A stretch of DNA of 64,000 nucleotides. Origin: Latilactobacillus sakei (GTDB taxonomy: Bacteria; Bacillota; Bacilli; Lactobacillales; Lactobacillaceae). How positions within the stretch are numbered: position 1 is the stretch's first letter; each line of letters starts with the position of its first letter. This document shows positions 18,761 through 29,135 of this stretch, in pieces. The notes below the pieces were generated by a model. The model did not search any database. It had not been told where the DNA came from and saw only the letters and a program-made list of their open reading frames with translations. Position numbers and translations under genes: made by a program. The DNA is taken from assembly GCA_002953655.1 (NCBI GenBank), contig CP025839.1, forward strand, positions 1,116,001 through 1,180,000. The letters are read 5' to 3'.

Positions 18761-19570
18761 TTATTTTGAATAATCAGCGGTATGCAACAGCCGTTCAGCA
18801 TTGACAACGCGATCATGAGTTGGGGGTTCGATACCTTCAAGTGGGTACTTAATCCCCATTTTCTCATATTTAACAATTCCCATTGTATGATAAGGCAATA
18901 CCTCAACCCGGTCAACATTATTCAAGGTCTTAATATAATCACCAAGACGTTCTAAGTAACAGTCATAATCAGTCCGTTCTGGAATGAGGACGTGCCGAAT
19001 CCACATATGATGGCCGTGATTAGACATATATTCAATCATTTCTAAAATATGTTCATTTGAAAAACCAGTTAACTTCTTATGGCCTTCTGGATCAATATGT
19101 TTGATATCAACCATCGATAAATCCGTATACTTCATCAATTCTTTAAACTTACTAAAGAATGGTTCTTTGTATGTGAAAGGTTGACCGCACGTATCAAGAC
19201 ATGTATTAATCCCTTGTGCTTTGCATTTTTTAAATAGATCAATTAAGAAATCAATTTGAATCAGTGATTCACCACCACTACAGGTAATACCGCCTTCTTT
19301 ACCCCAAAACGCTTTGTAAGGTAATGCTTTTGCAATTAATTCATCAGCAGTATATGGCTCACCACTACCAATATTCCAAGTATCGGGATTATGACAGAAT
19401 TCACACCGCATGCGACACCCCTGTAAAAAGGCCACAAAACGAATGCCAGGACCATCTACAGATCCAAAAGACTCAATTGAATGGACATAGCCAATTGGGG
19501 CTTCTGTTGTTTCCGGTACGACTGTTTCTGCTGGTTCCGTTGATAAACGGGTTGTAAAGTTAATTGCCAT
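18761..19570 (-). CDS. pflA: Pyruvate formate-lyase activating enzyme
   Basis: PflA is the radical-SAM enzyme that installs the glycyl radical on PflB under anaerobic conditions. The 269-residue protein has the cluster motif GCRMRCEFCHNPDTW (CxxxCxxC, about residues 50-64), the SAM-contact run GGITCSGGESLIQ near 90, and SMVDIKHIDPEGHKKLTG near 155. I chose the ATG at 19570, which follows AGAGGTGGAAGAA, over a Met three codons upstream. It lies 117 bp behind pflB, and two hairpins in that gap probably reduce its expression relative to pflB. Confidence 0.96.
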   Translation of the reverse strand: MAINFTTRLSTEPAETVVPETTEAPIGYVHSIESFGSVDGPGIRFVAFLQGCRMRCEFCHNPDTWNIGSGEPYTADELIAKALPYKAFWGKEGGITCSGGESLIQIDFLIDLFKKCKAQGINTCLDTCGQPFTYKEPFFSKFKELMKYTDLSMVDIKHIDPEGHKKLTGFSNEHILEMIEYMSNHGHHMWIRHVLIPERTDYDCYLERLGDYIKTLNNVDRVEVLPYHTMGIVKYEKMGIKYPLEGIEPPTHDRVVNAERLLHTADYSK

Positions 19571-19605
19571 TTCTTCCACCTCTTATAAAAGACACTCTTC
19601 CTAGC

Positions 19606-19665
19606 AAAACTGCTAAGTCTAAATTAGCAGCTTTACAAGAAAGCGGATAGGGTTAGCTATCCGCT
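19606..19665 (-). terminator. Two hairpins between pflB and pflA
   Basis: On the minus strand the first hairpin is AGCGGATAG/CTATCCGCT (19642-19665) with a weak T-tract. The second is CTGCTAA/TTAGCAG (19610-19630) followed by TTTT. They can act as partial terminators or as RNA-processing/stability elements setting a PflB excess over PflA. Confidence 0.55.
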
Positions 19666-19687
19666 GCCTCGTTTATTTTATAAATGA

Positions 19688-21949
19688 CTACATTTCATCG
19701 AAGAATGTTCTTGAAATAACATCATCTTGTTGTTCCTTGGTTAAATCTGCGAAGTAGACACAGTAACCAGAAACACGAACCGTTAATGTTGGGTATTCTT
19801 CAGGATGTTGTTGGGCATCCATTAATGTTTGTTTGTTGAAGACGTTGATATTCAAATGCATACCATGATTGATCATATAACCGTCGACCATGTTGACTAA
19901 GGCATCTTTACGTGCGTTATCGTCATGACCTAAAGTATTAGGTGTCACACCAAATGTATTTGAAATCCCATCAGTTGCATAACGATAAGGAATCTTAGCT
20001 GTTGAAAGTAATGATGCTAAAGCACCGTTCTTTTCAGCACCGTATGCTGGGTTAGCACCAGGTGAGAATGGTTCGCCGGCTTGACGGCCGTTAGGGGTTG
20101 TCCCTGTATTCTTACCATAAACAACGTTTGATGTGATTGTTAAAACAGATGTTGATAATTTTGAACCACGATATAAATGGTGTGTATTCATCTTGTTGTA
20201 GAAAGTCTTAACTAACCATTTAGCAATATCATCAGCACGGTCATCATTGTTACCGTAACGTGGGTAATCAGGATTTTGAGCTTCAAAATCGACTGCCATA
20301 CCGTCTTCATCACGAATAACTTTAACTTGACCATATTTAATAGCTGAAATTGAATCAACCGCATGTGATAAACCAGAAATACCAGTCGCAAATGTCCGGT
20401 CTAAACGACTATTCTTCAATGCTAATTGTGCTGATTCATAGTAATACTTGTCATGCATGTAGTGGATTGTGTTTAAAGCATTAACGTAAACGTCTGCTAA
20501 CCAATCTAACATCTTATCGTATTTACCCATGAATTCTTTGTAATCGATGATTTCGCTTGTAATTGGTTGATAAGCTGGACCAACTTGGGCTTTACCTAAT
20601 TCATCAATCCCACCGTTAATTGCGTAAAGGATTGTCTTAGCCAAGTTAGCACGAGCACCGAAGTATTGTACGCCATCTGCAATTGGTTGTGCAGAAACAC
20701 AACAAGCAATCCCATAATAATCGCTACCCCATTCGTTGCGCATCAAGTCGTCATTTTCGTATTGAATGGTTGAACTCTTAATTGATACTTCAGTTGCATA
20801 GCGTTTAAAGCCGTCTGGTAAGCGATCTGACCAGAGCAATGTGATATTAGGTTCTGGTGCAGCCCCCATGTTTTCCAAGGTCTTCAAGACACGGAAGGCT
20901 GTCTTAGTAACATGATGGCGGCCATCCATGCCAATCCCACACATTGATAAGGTTGCCCAGATTGGATCACCTGAGAATAATGAGTTGTAATCTTCTGTCC
21001 GAATGAAGCGCACCATCCGTAATTTCATGACAAAATGATCAACCATTTCTTGTGCTTCAGCTTCTGTAATTAAGCCACGATCTAAATCACGTTGGATAAA
21101 GATATCCATCGTTGTATCAATTCGGCCAACTGACATTGCAGCTCCGTTTTGTGTCTTGATCGCTGCTAAGTAGCCAAAGTAAATCCATTGAATAGCTTCT
21201 TGCGCATTTTTAGCAGGTTTTGAAATATCAAAACCATAGCTAGCAGCCATTTTCTTCATGTCTTGTAAAGCACGATATTGTTCATTGATTTCTTCACGAA
21301 GGCGAATAACATCATCTGTCATTTCACCGTCACCAATGCCGTTAAAGTCGCGGACTTTTTCTTCGGCTAAACGGTCAATCCCATAGACAGCAATCCGTGG
21401 TAAATCAGGGATAATCCGGCCACGTGCATAAGCATCAGGAAGTCCTGTGATAATCTTGTAGTGACGTGCTTTACGCATGTCTGGTGTATAAGCATCGAAA
21501 ACCCCTTGGTTATGAGTCTTACGATATTCGTTAAAGATTTTGTGTTGTTCTGGATCTGTCTTAAAACCATAAGCTTCTAAGGCATCTTCGGCCATCCGAA
21601 TCCCACCAAAAGGCATGAATGCTCGTTTGAGTGGTGCGTCAGTTTGTAACCCAACGATTTTTTCAAGATCCTTATTTAAATAACCAGGACCATGTGATGT
21701 AACAGTTGCAGGATTGTCGTTATCAGCATCTAAAACACCGCCTGCTTCACGTTCTTTTTTCTTAAGTGCCATTAATTGGTCGTTTAAAGTTGTTGTCGCT
21801 TCAGTAGGACCAGCTAAGAAACTTTCATCACCATCATAGGCTGTAAAGTTTTGTTGGATGAAATCGCGAATATCGATTTCATCTTGCCAATCACCCTTAT
21901 TAAAACCGTCCCAATAATCGGCTAAGTTGATTTTTTCAGTTTTTACCAT
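19688..21949 (-). CDS. pflB: Formate C-acetyltransferase (pyruvate formate-lyase)
   Basis: PflB converts pyruvate and CoA to acetyl-CoA and formate without oxygen. The 753-residue protein carries the active-site cysteine pair in [15 protein letters not shown] (about residue 418) and the C-terminal glycyl-radical motif RVSGYCVYF with Gly728. The length is normal. I chose the ATG at 21949 ([13 protein letters not shown]), preceded by GGAGG, over a Met five codons upstream that overlaps the ribosome site. It has its own promoter and a candidate cre site upstream. pflA follows. Confidence 0.97.
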   Translation of the reverse strand: MVKTEKINLADYWDGFNKGDWQDEIDIRDFIQQNFTAYDGDESFLAGPTEATTTLNDQLMALKKKEREAGGVLDADNDNPATVTSHGPGYLNKDLEKIVGLQTDAPLKRAFMPFGGIRMAEDALEAYGFKTDPEQHKIFNEYRKTHNQGVFDAYTPDMRKARHYKIITGLPDAYARGRIIPDLPRIAVYGIDRLAEEKVRDFNGIGDGEMTDDVIRLREEINEQYRALQDMKKMAASYGFDISKPAKNAQEAIQWIYFGYLAAIKTQNGAAMSVGRIDTTMDIFIQRDLDRGLITEAEAQEMVDHFVMKLRMVRFIRTEDYNSLFSGDPIWATLSMCGIGMDGRHHVTKTAFRVLKTLENMGAAPEPNITLLWSDRLPDGFKRYATEVSIKSSTIQYENDDLMRNEWGSDYYGIACCVSAQPIADGVQYFGARANLAKTILYAINGGIDELGKAQVGPAYQPITSEIIDYKEFMGKYDKMLDWLADVYVNALNTIHYMHDKYYYESAQLALKNSRLDRTFATGISGLSHAVDSISAIKYGQVKVIRDEDGMAVDFEAQNPDYPRYGNNDDRADDIAKWLVKTFYNKMNTHHLYRGSKLSTSVLTITSNVVYGKNTGTTPNGRQAGEPFSPGANPAYGAEKNGALASLLSTAKIPYRYATDGISNTFGVTPNTLGHDDNARKDALVNMVDGYMINHGMHLNINVFNKQTLMDAQQHPEEYPTLTVRVSGYCVYFADLTKEQQDDVISRTFFDEM

Positions 21950-22000
21950 GTGGATTGCCTCCATTTATTTAAAATTCAATCATACAGTTTTTACACATTT

Positions 22001-22028
22001 AGTATAACACGTCACAAGCTTTTTGCAA
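22001..22028 (-). promoter_or_regulatory. Candidate pflB promoter
   Basis: On the minus strand TTGCAA (22023-22028), 16 bp and TATACT (22001-22006) lie about 52 bp before the pflB start. The spacer contains TTGTGA, half of a Rex or CRP/FNR-type palindrome, without a clear second half. Confidence 0.5.
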
Positions 22029-22082
22029 ACCCTTTCTTTTCGAAAATATCCACGAGTCCTTATATACCATAAAACATTGGTG

Positions 22083-22096
22083 TGTAAGCGTTCGTA
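22083..22096 (+). promoter_or_regulatory. Candidate cre (CcpA) site upstream of pflB
   Basis: TGTAAGCGTTCGTA matches the cre consensus TGTAANCGNTNNCA at nine of ten defined positions. It lies about 135 bp upstream of the pflB start and 55 bp upstream of the proposed -35 box. Confidence 0.5.
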
Positions 22097-22194
22097 GCTT
22101 ATTTGAGAACTAGTTATCCGTCTAATTTAGATTGTGCAAAACCTTTTAAGTGTTATGGTACAGATTCGATTTTTCAGCTTCTTTTATATAACAG

Positions 22195-22229
22195 AAAAGG
22201 ATGCTAATCAGCCTGATTAGCATCCTTTT
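22195..22229 (-). terminator. Terminator of parE-parC
   Basis: AAAAGGATGCTAATCA and its exact complement form a 16-bp stem with a 3-base loop. On the minus strand it ends in TTTT, two bases after the parC stop. Confidence 0.92.
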
Positions 22230-22231
22230 GA

Positions 22232-24706
22232 TTAATCTTTATGATTTGAAATTGGTTCGCTGGATTGCGCTAAAACAAATACCGGTTGACCAACTTCTTC
22301 AACATCCATGACAAAGCTCCCGTTTGAATATCGGTCACCTGTTGCATGTGCTTGTGGGTCAATTGTTAATAATGCCTGCTCAGTTTTCACTAATAATGCG
22401 ATCTTAGGTGCAACACGAATCATAGCGGCCACCCGATGCGGATCGCGTTTTAATTCACGCAAGATTAAGACCCCACGCCGTGCACGGCTTGTTAAGCCGA
22501 CTTCGCTTAAGAACATGCGCTTAAAGGCCCCACGTTGCGTGATAATTGCGACAGCAGCGTGCTTTTCAGCGGGGTCAAAGAGCGTAAAGTTAGCGACATG
22601 ATCGCCATCTTTAAGATCCATCAGTTTCACACCACCGGCTTTGGCACCAGAGACTGATACTTCGCTTAAAGCAAAGCTTAAGCCATAACCGTTATAACTA
22701 GCACTAAAAACAGCCTGTTGTTGGGCATCTGCTTCCGAGACCCAATAAACATTCGTCACGTTCGCCCCAGCATGTAGCTTAATAAAGTCTTGGGCTTTTG
22801 AACGATAGGTCCGACTTGGCAACAAGTCTTGGAAAGCCGTTTGCTTAATGTAACCATCGGTCGTTCCGATAACAAAATAGCCACTTTGTTCGTTTGGCGT
22901 AAAGCTAAAGGCCGCAATAATCGCTTCATCGGCCGCTAAGCCAATCGATTGCGAAATATGTTCGCCCATTTCTTTCCACTTCAAATCGGCAATTTCATGC
23001 ACTGGTCGTTGAATCAAATGCCCATAGTTGGTAAATAACATCAATTGATCGAGTGTCTGCATAGGTTGTTGTAAGATGGCAAAATCGCCTTCTTTCAGAC
23101 CACCATCAGCCCCTTCTGAGGCTTGATAAGAACGGAGACTACTCCGTTTAAGGTAGCCGTCATGACTAACTGCAACCATAACGGTTTCATCAATCACTGT
23201 CACGCTCGTATCAATCTCAAGGGTTTCAATTTCGGCTTCAATTTCTGTCTTCCGATCGTTCCGGTAAGCTTTAACCACCGATTTTAATTCAGCCTTAATG
23301 ACCCGTGCAAGTTCTTTAGGATTACCCAAGATTGCTTGATAACCTGCAACCGCTGTTTTTAATTCAGCCGCTTCGGCTTCTAAGGCCGTCACATCGGTAT
23401 TCGTTAAACGATACAATTGTAAGGAAACAATTGCTTCGGCTTGTGCTTCGGTAAAATCGTATTGTGCCACTAAGTTTGTCTTAGCGTCTTTTTTATTCTT
23501 ACTTGCGCGAATCGTACTGATTACTTGGTCAAGAATCGATAGGGCTTTAACAAGACCTGCAACAATATGCAACCGATCCTGTGCTTTTTGTAAGCTGTAT
23601 TGTGTCCGCCGCGTAACGACTTCTTCTTGATGCTTTAAGTAGGCATGTAAAATCTCAAGTAAGCCAACCTGTTTAGGTTGCATATCAGAGATGGCGACCA
23701 TATTGAAATTATACGTAATTTGTAAATCGGTATTTTTAAAGAGATAATTCAAAATCCCTTGACTATCCGCTTGTTTCTTTAATTCGATGACCACTGATAA
23801 ACCCATCCGATCACTTTCATCACGGACTTCAGAAATACCATCAACCTTCTTCAAGACTCGTAATTCATCAATCTTTTTGACCATTTGGGCCTTATTGACT
23901 TCGTATGGAATCTCGCTGATAACGATTTGTTCCCGATTACCACGGAGTTGTTGAATGCTGGTTTTAGCCCGCACAACAACGCGACCACGGCCTGTTTCGT
24001 AAGCTTTCTTAATCCCGTCCAGGCCTTGTAGAATCCCACCAGTCGGGAAATCAGGGCCTTTAACAAAGGTCATCATCTTTTCTAGTGTTGCGTCTGGATG
24101 ATCGATTAAATAAACTAACCCATCTGTGACTTCACCTAAGTTATGGGGTGGAATCTCAGTTGCATACCCAGCGGAAATACCAGTCGCCCCGTTGACCAAG
24201 AGGTTCGGGAAGCGGGCTGGTAAAACAGTTGGTTCTTCAGCCGTATCATCAAAGTTTAAGACAAAATCAACTGTCTTTTTATCGATATCTTTTAACATCT
24301 CACTGGCAATTTTGCTGAGTCGCGCTTCTGTATAACGCATAGCAGCTGGTGGATCGCCATCCATCGACCCATTATTCCCGTGCATTTCAATTAATGGTTC
24401 CCGTAATTTCCAGTCTTGGCTTAGGCGGACCATTGCTTCATAAATCGAGCTATCACCATGCGGATGAAAATTACCCATGACGTTCCCAACAGACTTCGCT
24501 GATTTACGGAATCCTTTGTCATAAGTATTACCATCAATTGCCATTGCGTACAAAATTCGCCGTTGAACAGGTTTTAATCCATCCCGAATATCCGGTAATG
24601 CCCGTTCTTGAATGATGTATTTGGAATACCGGCCAAAGCGGTCGCCCATGACTTCTTCAAGGGTTAACTCTTGAATTTTTTGTGCTTCATCAGCCAAATT
24701 AATCAC
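22232..24706 (-). CDS. parC: DNA topoisomerase IV subunit A
   Basis: ParC is the DNA-cleaving subunit of topoisomerase IV, which separates replicated chromosomes. The 824-residue protein has the breakage domain with the catalytic Tyr in AAMRYTEARLSKIA (about residue 120), preceded by the quinolone-region stretch GNFHPHGDSSIYEAMVRLSQ, which shows the usual sensitive-type residues. A GyrA-like C-terminal propeller with repeated VSHDGYLKRSSL and GTTDGYIKQTAF blades follows from about residue 490. It lacks the GyrA-box typical of gyrase, consistent with ParC. It follows parE after 20 bp in one operon. Confidence 0.95.
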   Translation of the reverse strand: MINLADEAQKIQELTLEEVMGDRFGRYSKYIIQERALPDIRDGLKPVQRRILYAMAIDGNTYDKGFRKSAKSVGNVMGNFHPHGDSSIYEAMVRLSQDWKLREPLIEMHGNNGSMDGDPPAAMRYTEARLSKIASEMLKDIDKKTVDFVLNFDDTAEEPTVLPARFPNLLVNGATGISAGYATEIPPHNLGEVTDGLVYLIDHPDATLEKMMTFVKGPDFPTGGILQGLDGIKKAYETGRGRVVVRAKTSIQQLRGNREQIVISEIPYEVNKAQMVKKIDELRVLKKVDGISEVRDESDRMGLSVVIELKKQADSQGILNYLFKNTDLQITYNFNMVAISDMQPKQVGLLEILHAYLKHQEEVVTRRTQYSLQKAQDRLHIVAGLVKALSILDQVISTIRASKNKKDAKTNLVAQYDFTEAQAEAIVSLQLYRLTNTDVTALEAEAAELKTAVAGYQAILGNPKELARVIKAELKSVVKAYRNDRKTEIEAEIETLEIDTSVTVIDETVMVAVSHDGYLKRSSLRSYQASEGADGGLKEGDFAILQQPMQTLDQLMLFTNYGHLIQRPVHEIADLKWKEMGEHISQSIGLAADEAIIAAFSFTPNEQSGYFVIGTTDGYIKQTAFQDLLPSRTYRSKAQDFIKLHAGANVTNVYWVSEADAQQQAVFSASYNGYGLSFALSEVSVSGAKAGGVKLMDLKDGDHVANFTLFDPAEKHAAVAIITQRGAFKRMFLSEVGLTSRARRGVLILRELKRDPHRVAAMIRVAPKIALLVKTEQALLTIDPQAHATGDRYSNGSFVMDVEEVGQPVFVLAQSSEPISNHKD

Positions 24707-24726
24707 TCACTTTTCTAATCGTCTAA

Positions 24727-26718
24727 TTATTCTACTGCGTTATCCTCGGTGACTGGCGTTGTTGCTTGCCCCGTCGTCTCTAAAATGCTACCTTCTTCAG
24801 CGAGCGTGAACTTCACATTTTCTTCGATCCACTTCCGTCGCGGTTCAACTTTATCACCCATCAAGGTTGTGACCCGGCGTTCTGCTAAAGCAGCATCGTC
24901 AATCCGAACACGAATTAAGGTCCGACTTGTTGGATCCATGGTTGTGTCCCAAAGTTGATCGGCATTCATTTCACCTAACCCTTTGAAGCGTTGTTGGCTA
25001 TAACCTTTACCCATTTCCTTCGCGACAACTTTTAATTCATCGTCCGTCCAAGCATAAGCAATCTTCGTTTTAGCGCCGGCACCTTTTTGAAGCTTGTACA
25101 AAGGTGGTAAGGCGATATACACTTTACCGGCTTCGATTAATGGTCGCATGTAACGGTAGAAGAAGGTTAAGAGTAAGATTTGAATATGAGCCCCATCGGT
25201 ATCCGCATCGGTCATGATAATAATCTTATCGTAATTGCTATCTTCAATTTTGAATTCAGCGCCAACACCGGCCCCGATTGTGTAGATCATTGTGTTAATT
25301 TCTTCATTTTTTAGAATTTCTTGTAATTTTGCCTTTTGGGTATTCAATACCTTCCCACGTAATGGCAAGATTGCTTGGAACTTCCGATCACGGCCCTGTT
25401 TAGCTGAACCGCCAGCGGAATCGCCTTCGACCAAGTACAATTCGTTTTTAGCCGCGTTCTTAGATTGCGCGGGTGTCAACTTACCAGAGAGTAAACCGTC
25501 TGATTTTTTCTTTTTCTTACCGTTTCGGCTTTGTTCACGCGCTTTACGGGCTGCCTCACGGGCTTCACGGGCCTTGAGTGACTTTCTAACCAAGGCTTGG
25601 GCAAATTCCCCATTCTCTAGTAAAAAGAAGCTCATTTGCTCGTAAACGAGGTTGTCGACCGCGGTTCTAGCCTGTGGTGAGCCTAACTTACCTTTGGTCT
25701 GACCTTCAAATTGTAGTAACTCTTCTGGGATCCGTACAGATAAGACGGCACTGAGTCCTTCACGAACATCTGAGCCTTCCATGTTCTTATCCCGTTCTTT
25801 TAATAAGTTAACCTTGCGCGCATAATCGTTAAATGCTTTGGTTAATCCGGCTTTCATCCCGGCTTCATGCGTACCACCATCACCAGTCCGCACGTTATTA
25901 ACAAATGACATGATGTTTTCGGAATAGCCGTCGTTATATTGACCAGCGAATTCAACTTCGATGTCTTCTTTAGTGCCTTCAAAATAGAGTTTATTCCCAA
26001 TCGTGTCTTTATCCTCATTTAGATAATCAACGAATGATTGAATCCCCTCTGGATAATGAAAGACATCTTCCTTAGCAGGATCAGCACGTAAGTCCGTTAA
26101 CGTAATCTTAACGTCCTTTAACAAAAAGGCTGATTCCCGTAACCGTTCTGCTAACGTATTGTAATTATACGTTGTGACTTGGAAAATTGATGCATCCGGT
26201 TTAAAGGTAATTAGTGTCCCGTTAGGTTCGTTGGCTTTACCAACCTTTTTTAAAGTGCCCACTGGATGGCCGCCGTTTTCAAAGCGTTCTTCATAAGCCA
26301 CGCCGTCTCGAACCACCCGAACGGTTAACCATTCAGATAACGCATTAACAACACTGGCCCCAACACCATGGAGCCCCCCAGACGTTTTATAACTATTCTG
26401 AGTGAACTTACCACCGGCATGGAGGACCGTTAAGATGACTTCAATCGTTGGAATCCCTGATTGATGCATCCCCGTTGGCATCCCCCGCCCATGATCACGA
26501 ACACTAATACTATTGTCCGCACCGATTGTGACGTTAATTTCGGCACCAAAACCGGCGAGTGCTTCATCGACTGCATTGTCGACAATTTCGTATACTAAAT
26601 GATGTAACCCACGCCCATCGGTTGAGCCAATATACATGCCAGGCCGTTTTCGAACTGCTTCCAAGCCCTCTAAGACTTGAATCGAATTATCATTATAATC
26701 TTGTTTTTGATTTGGCAT
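24727..26718 (-). CDS. parE: DNA topoisomerase IV subunit B
   Basis: ParE is the ATPase subunit of topoisomerase IV. The 663-residue protein has the GHKL ATPase fold (EIVDNAVDEALAGFG near residue 45, RDHGRGMP near 75, GGLHGVGASVVNALSE near 110), the transducer domain, and the TOPRIM domain with EGDSAGGSAKQGRDRKFQ near 430 and DADTDGAHI near 510. A lysine-rich insert (SRNGKKKKKSDG) sits just before TOPRIM. AAAGGAG precedes ATG 26718. It is divergent from plsY across 201 bp of AT-rich DNA, an arrangement common in Firmicutes. Confidence 0.96.
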   Translation of the reverse strand: MPNQKQDYNDNSIQVLEGLEAVRKRPGMYIGSTDGRGLHHLVYEIVDNAVDEALAGFGAEINVTIGADNSISVRDHGRGMPTGMHQSGIPTIEVILTVLHAGGKFTQNSYKTSGGLHGVGASVVNALSEWLTVRVVRDGVAYEERFENGGHPVGTLKKVGKANEPNGTLITFKPDASIFQVTTYNYNTLAERLRESAFLLKDVKITLTDLRADPAKEDVFHYPEGIQSFVDYLNEDKDTIGNKLYFEGTKEDIEVEFAGQYNDGYSENIMSFVNNVRTGDGGTHEAGMKAGLTKAFNDYARKVNLLKERDKNMEGSDVREGLSAVLSVRIPEELLQFEGQTKGKLGSPQARTAVDNLVYEQMSFFLLENGEFAQALVRKSLKAREAREAARKAREQSRNGKKKKKSDGLLSGKLTPAQSKNAAKNELYLVEGDSAGGSAKQGRDRKFQAILPLRGKVLNTQKAKLQEILKNEEINTMIYTIGAGVGAEFKIEDSNYDKIIIMTDADTDGAHIQILLLTFFYRYMRPLIEAGKVYIALPPLYKLQKGAGAKTKIAYAWTDDELKVVAKEMGKGYSQQRFKGLGEMNADQLWDTTMDPTSRTLIRVRIDDAALAERRVTTLMGDKVEPRRKWIEENVKFTLAEEGSILETTGQATTPVTEDNAVE

Positions 26719-26919
26719 TCAACAATGACTCCTTTGTCTAAAAATGAACAGATAAGTTATATTATCAACAAATTTGAACGATTTTACAATCCCTAAATTT
26801 AAAATAACCACTTATCCAAATGTATGTTCGCATTCATCTATTCTAACATACAATATTCCTTTTCCCTTGTCAAAATGCTAGAATAGATTAATCAAATGTT
26901 GTGAATAGGAGTTCTGACA

Positions 26920-27540
26920 ATGAAATTAAGTCTTATTTTTATCTTGGCCTACCTGATTGGCTCGTTTCCCTCAGGCGTCATTATCGGCCGGGTCTTTTGT
27001 CATAAAGATCCCCGGGATGCTGGCAGTCATAATATTGGAACAACCAATTCTTACCGGGTATTAGGCCCAATCGCTGGGACGGCTGTTTTGTTCCTCGATA
27101 TTTTAAAGGGTACTTTAGCAGCCAGTCTACCAATGATTTTTCACATCCCTAATCATTCATTGGTCTTAGTCGTTGGTTTAGCTGCAGTTGTTGGCCATGC
27201 CTACTCTATCTTTTTACGCTTTACAGGTGGCAAAGCCGTTGCAACCAGCGCTGGGATCTTACTGGCCTACAACCCGCTTTTCTTCGTGATTGCTAGTACG
27301 ATTTTTATTAGTGTCATTTTAATCACGAGTATGGTCAGCATGGCCAGTATCATCGGCCCCTTGCTAATTGCTATCTTGTCATTTTACACACACGACTGGT
27401 TACTCGGTACGATTGCGACGTTAGTTCTAATCTTTTTAACCTACCGCCATCGCGAGAACATCAGTCGCATTAAAAATGGTACGGAAAACCTAGTCCCATT
27501 CGGGTTATATTACCGTTATAAACAAAAAAAACGCCAATAA
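26920..27540 (+). CDS. plsY: Glycerol-3-phosphate acyltransferase PlsY
   Basis: PlsY transfers an acyl group from acyl-phosphate to glycerol-3-phosphate, the first step of phospholipid synthesis, in the membrane. The 206-residue protein has about five membrane segments and the three conserved loops: GSFPSGVIIGR near residue 13, GSHNIGTTNSYRVLG near 36 and FTGGKAVATSAGIL near 101. TAGGAG precedes ATG 26920. The stop codon lies inside the loop of the following terminator, so the last residues are encoded by its 5' arm. Confidence 0.95.
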   Translation: MKLSLIFILAYLIGSFPSGVIIGRVFCHKDPRDAGSHNIGTTNSYRVLGPIAGTAVLFLDILKGTLAASLPMIFHIPNHSLVLVVGLAAVVGHAYSIFLRFTGGKAVATSAGILLAYNPLFFVIASTIFISVILITSMVSMASIIGPLLIAILSFYTHDWLLGTIATLVLIFLTYRHRENISRIKNGTENLVPFGLYYRYKQKKRQ

Positions 27541-27552
27541 AGGCGTTTTTTT
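27525..27552 (+). terminator. Terminator overlapping the plsY stop codon
   Basis: AAAAAAACGCC pairs with GGCGTTTTTTT. The loop AATAAA contains the plsY TAA stop. A-runs on the other side make it usable for the convergent fetB as well. Confidence 0.88.
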
Positions 27553-27562
27553 GTGCAATCAT

Positions 27563-28330
27563 TTAAAGATCGATTAATTGTTCGCGGTCATTATAAAATG
27601 AATGATAGGCTAAATAACAGGCAATAACTGACCCGAGACTCGTCGCCGACAATAGCATGAAGGTGACTAATATTTGATACATAATGGCTTTAACCGGATC
27701 AACACCGGCAAAGATTAACCCCGACATCATCCCTGGGAGACTGACCAGGCCGACCGTCTTGGCTGAATCGATTGTCGGTGACATCCCCGTTTTAATACTT
27801 TCTCTCACAATTGCAATTGAGGCTTGTTTCAAGCTAGCGCCGAGTGCCAAGCGTTCCAATACGGCTTGGCGTTGATCCTTAAACTGTGTCAACATACTCC
27901 GATAGCTCAGGCCAATGGCGACCATCGAATTGGAAGCAATCATCCCCGTAATCGGGATAATCTGCGATGGCACGAATTTAATCGCACCAGATAAGACTAA
28001 TAACCCGAGTGTAACACCGGTACTCGTTAAAATCGCAATTAATGAAATGCCAAACGCGTGCTGTAACGTACTAGCACGTTTACGAGCGTTAGCCGCCGCG
28101 TTAAAGATAATGATCAACATCATCGCTAGCGTTATCCAAACATGGTTAATTTGAAAAATAAATTTCAATAAATAACCCACGATAATTAATTGGACAATCG
28201 CTCGCCCGACACTGATCAACATATCTTTTTCGAGACCAATTTTTTCGTGAAAACTGATGATTAACGCGACAAAAACTAACGAAACAGCAAAGGTTAATGA
28301 TAACCCATTAACGGCTAGATTCATCTGCAT
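27563..28330 (-). CDS. fetB: FetB-like ABC transporter permease (UPF0014)
   Basis: This 255-residue permease of the FetB/YbbM family has about seven membrane segments (for example VNGLSLTFAVSLVFVALIIS at the start and the MIASNSMVAIGLSYRSML stretch near 130). The soluble loop ALGASLKQASIAIVRESIKTGMSPTIDSAKTVGLVSLPGMM near 165-205 is the family signature. In E. coli FetAB is linked to iron export; a metal role here is by homology only. The start overlaps the end of fetA by 23 bases, so the pair is coupled. An ATG two codons downstream is an alternative start. Confidence 0.85.
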   Translation of the reverse strand: MQMNLAVNGLSLTFAVSLVFVALIISFHEKIGLEKDMLISVGRAIVQLIIVGYLLKFIFQINHVWITLAMMLIIIFNAAANARKRASTLQHAFGISLIAILTSTGVTLGLLVLSGAIKFVPSQIIPITGMIASNSMVAIGLSYRSMLTQFKDQRQAVLERLALGASLKQASIAIVRESIKTGMSPTIDSAKTVGLVSLPGMMSGLIFAGVDPVKAIMYQILVTFMLLSATSLGSVIACYLAYHSFYNDREQLIDL

Positions 28331-28967
28331 GTACCAAACGACCAGCTACAATTTGAAGCTGACGCCCTTTCCGTTGTTGTTCTTGTGTATCATGGGTAAT
28401 CGACAAGACCGTAATCCCATCTTCTTGATTCAATTGTGTGATTAGCCCATTAACCAAGGATTTAGTCTGCTCATCTAGGCCGGTCGTAATTTCATCCAGT
28501 AGCAGGATTTCCGGTTTAAACATCAGGTTACGAATTAAAGCAATTCGTTGCTTTTCGCCCCCCGAGAGCGTTGTAATCTTTTTAGTCAAGGGCATCTCCG
28601 CTAACCCAACTCGGGCTAATTGCGTCTGAACTAGCGTCTCATCCACTGGTAATTCGCGAATTTCAAACGGAAATACTAGATTATCACCAACTGTCGTCCC
28701 AAATAACGTTGGTTGTTGGAAGCAATAAGACACGCGTTGCCGATATTGCGTCGGTTTATAGTCGCTAATGGCCTGTCCTGCCAACAAAATCTCCCCACTC
28801 GTTGGTGTCAATAAATCGGCTAATAGCCGTAACAACGTACTCTTACCACTCCCTGATGGTCCCACAATCGTATTATAAGACCCTTGTTCAATTGTGATAT
28901 TAATATCGCTCAATATTGCTTGGCCATCAACGCTATAATTAAGGCCCTTTGTCTCTAGCTGAAGCAT
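28308..28967 (-). CDS. fetA: FetA-like ABC transporter ATP-binding protein
   Basis: This 219-residue ATPase pairs with the UPF0014 permease. It shows Walker A GPSGSGKSTLL near residue 36, the Q-loop region SYCFQQPTLFG near 77, the signature LSGGEKQRIALIRNLMF near 130 and Walker B PEILLLDEITTGLD near 153. I chose the ATG at 28967, with GGGAGGG five bases upstream, and rejected an upstream Met without a site. It overlaps fetB. Confidence 0.88.
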   Translation of the reverse strand: MLQLETKGLNYSVDGQAILSDINITIEQGSYNTIVGPSGSGKSTLLRLLADLLTPTSGEILLAGQAISDYKPTQYRQRVSYCFQQPTLFGTTVGDNLVFPFEIRELPVDETLVQTQLARVGLAEMPLTKKITTLSGGEKQRIALIRNLMFKPEILLLDEITTGLDEQTKSLVNGLITQLNQEDGITVLSITHDTQEQQRKGRQLQIVAGRLVHADESSR

Positions 28968-29135
28968 GATACCCTCCCTTAAATCTGTCATTACTTCTAG
29001 TATACGCGAATTTTTAATTTTTAGGGTAAACGATGATTGATAAGTAGCACGAGTAACGCTTATACTAGCAATAGGGACTCTTAGTTGATATCGCCAATTA
29101 AGCTGACCACAAACTTAAGAAAAGAGATGGTTACA

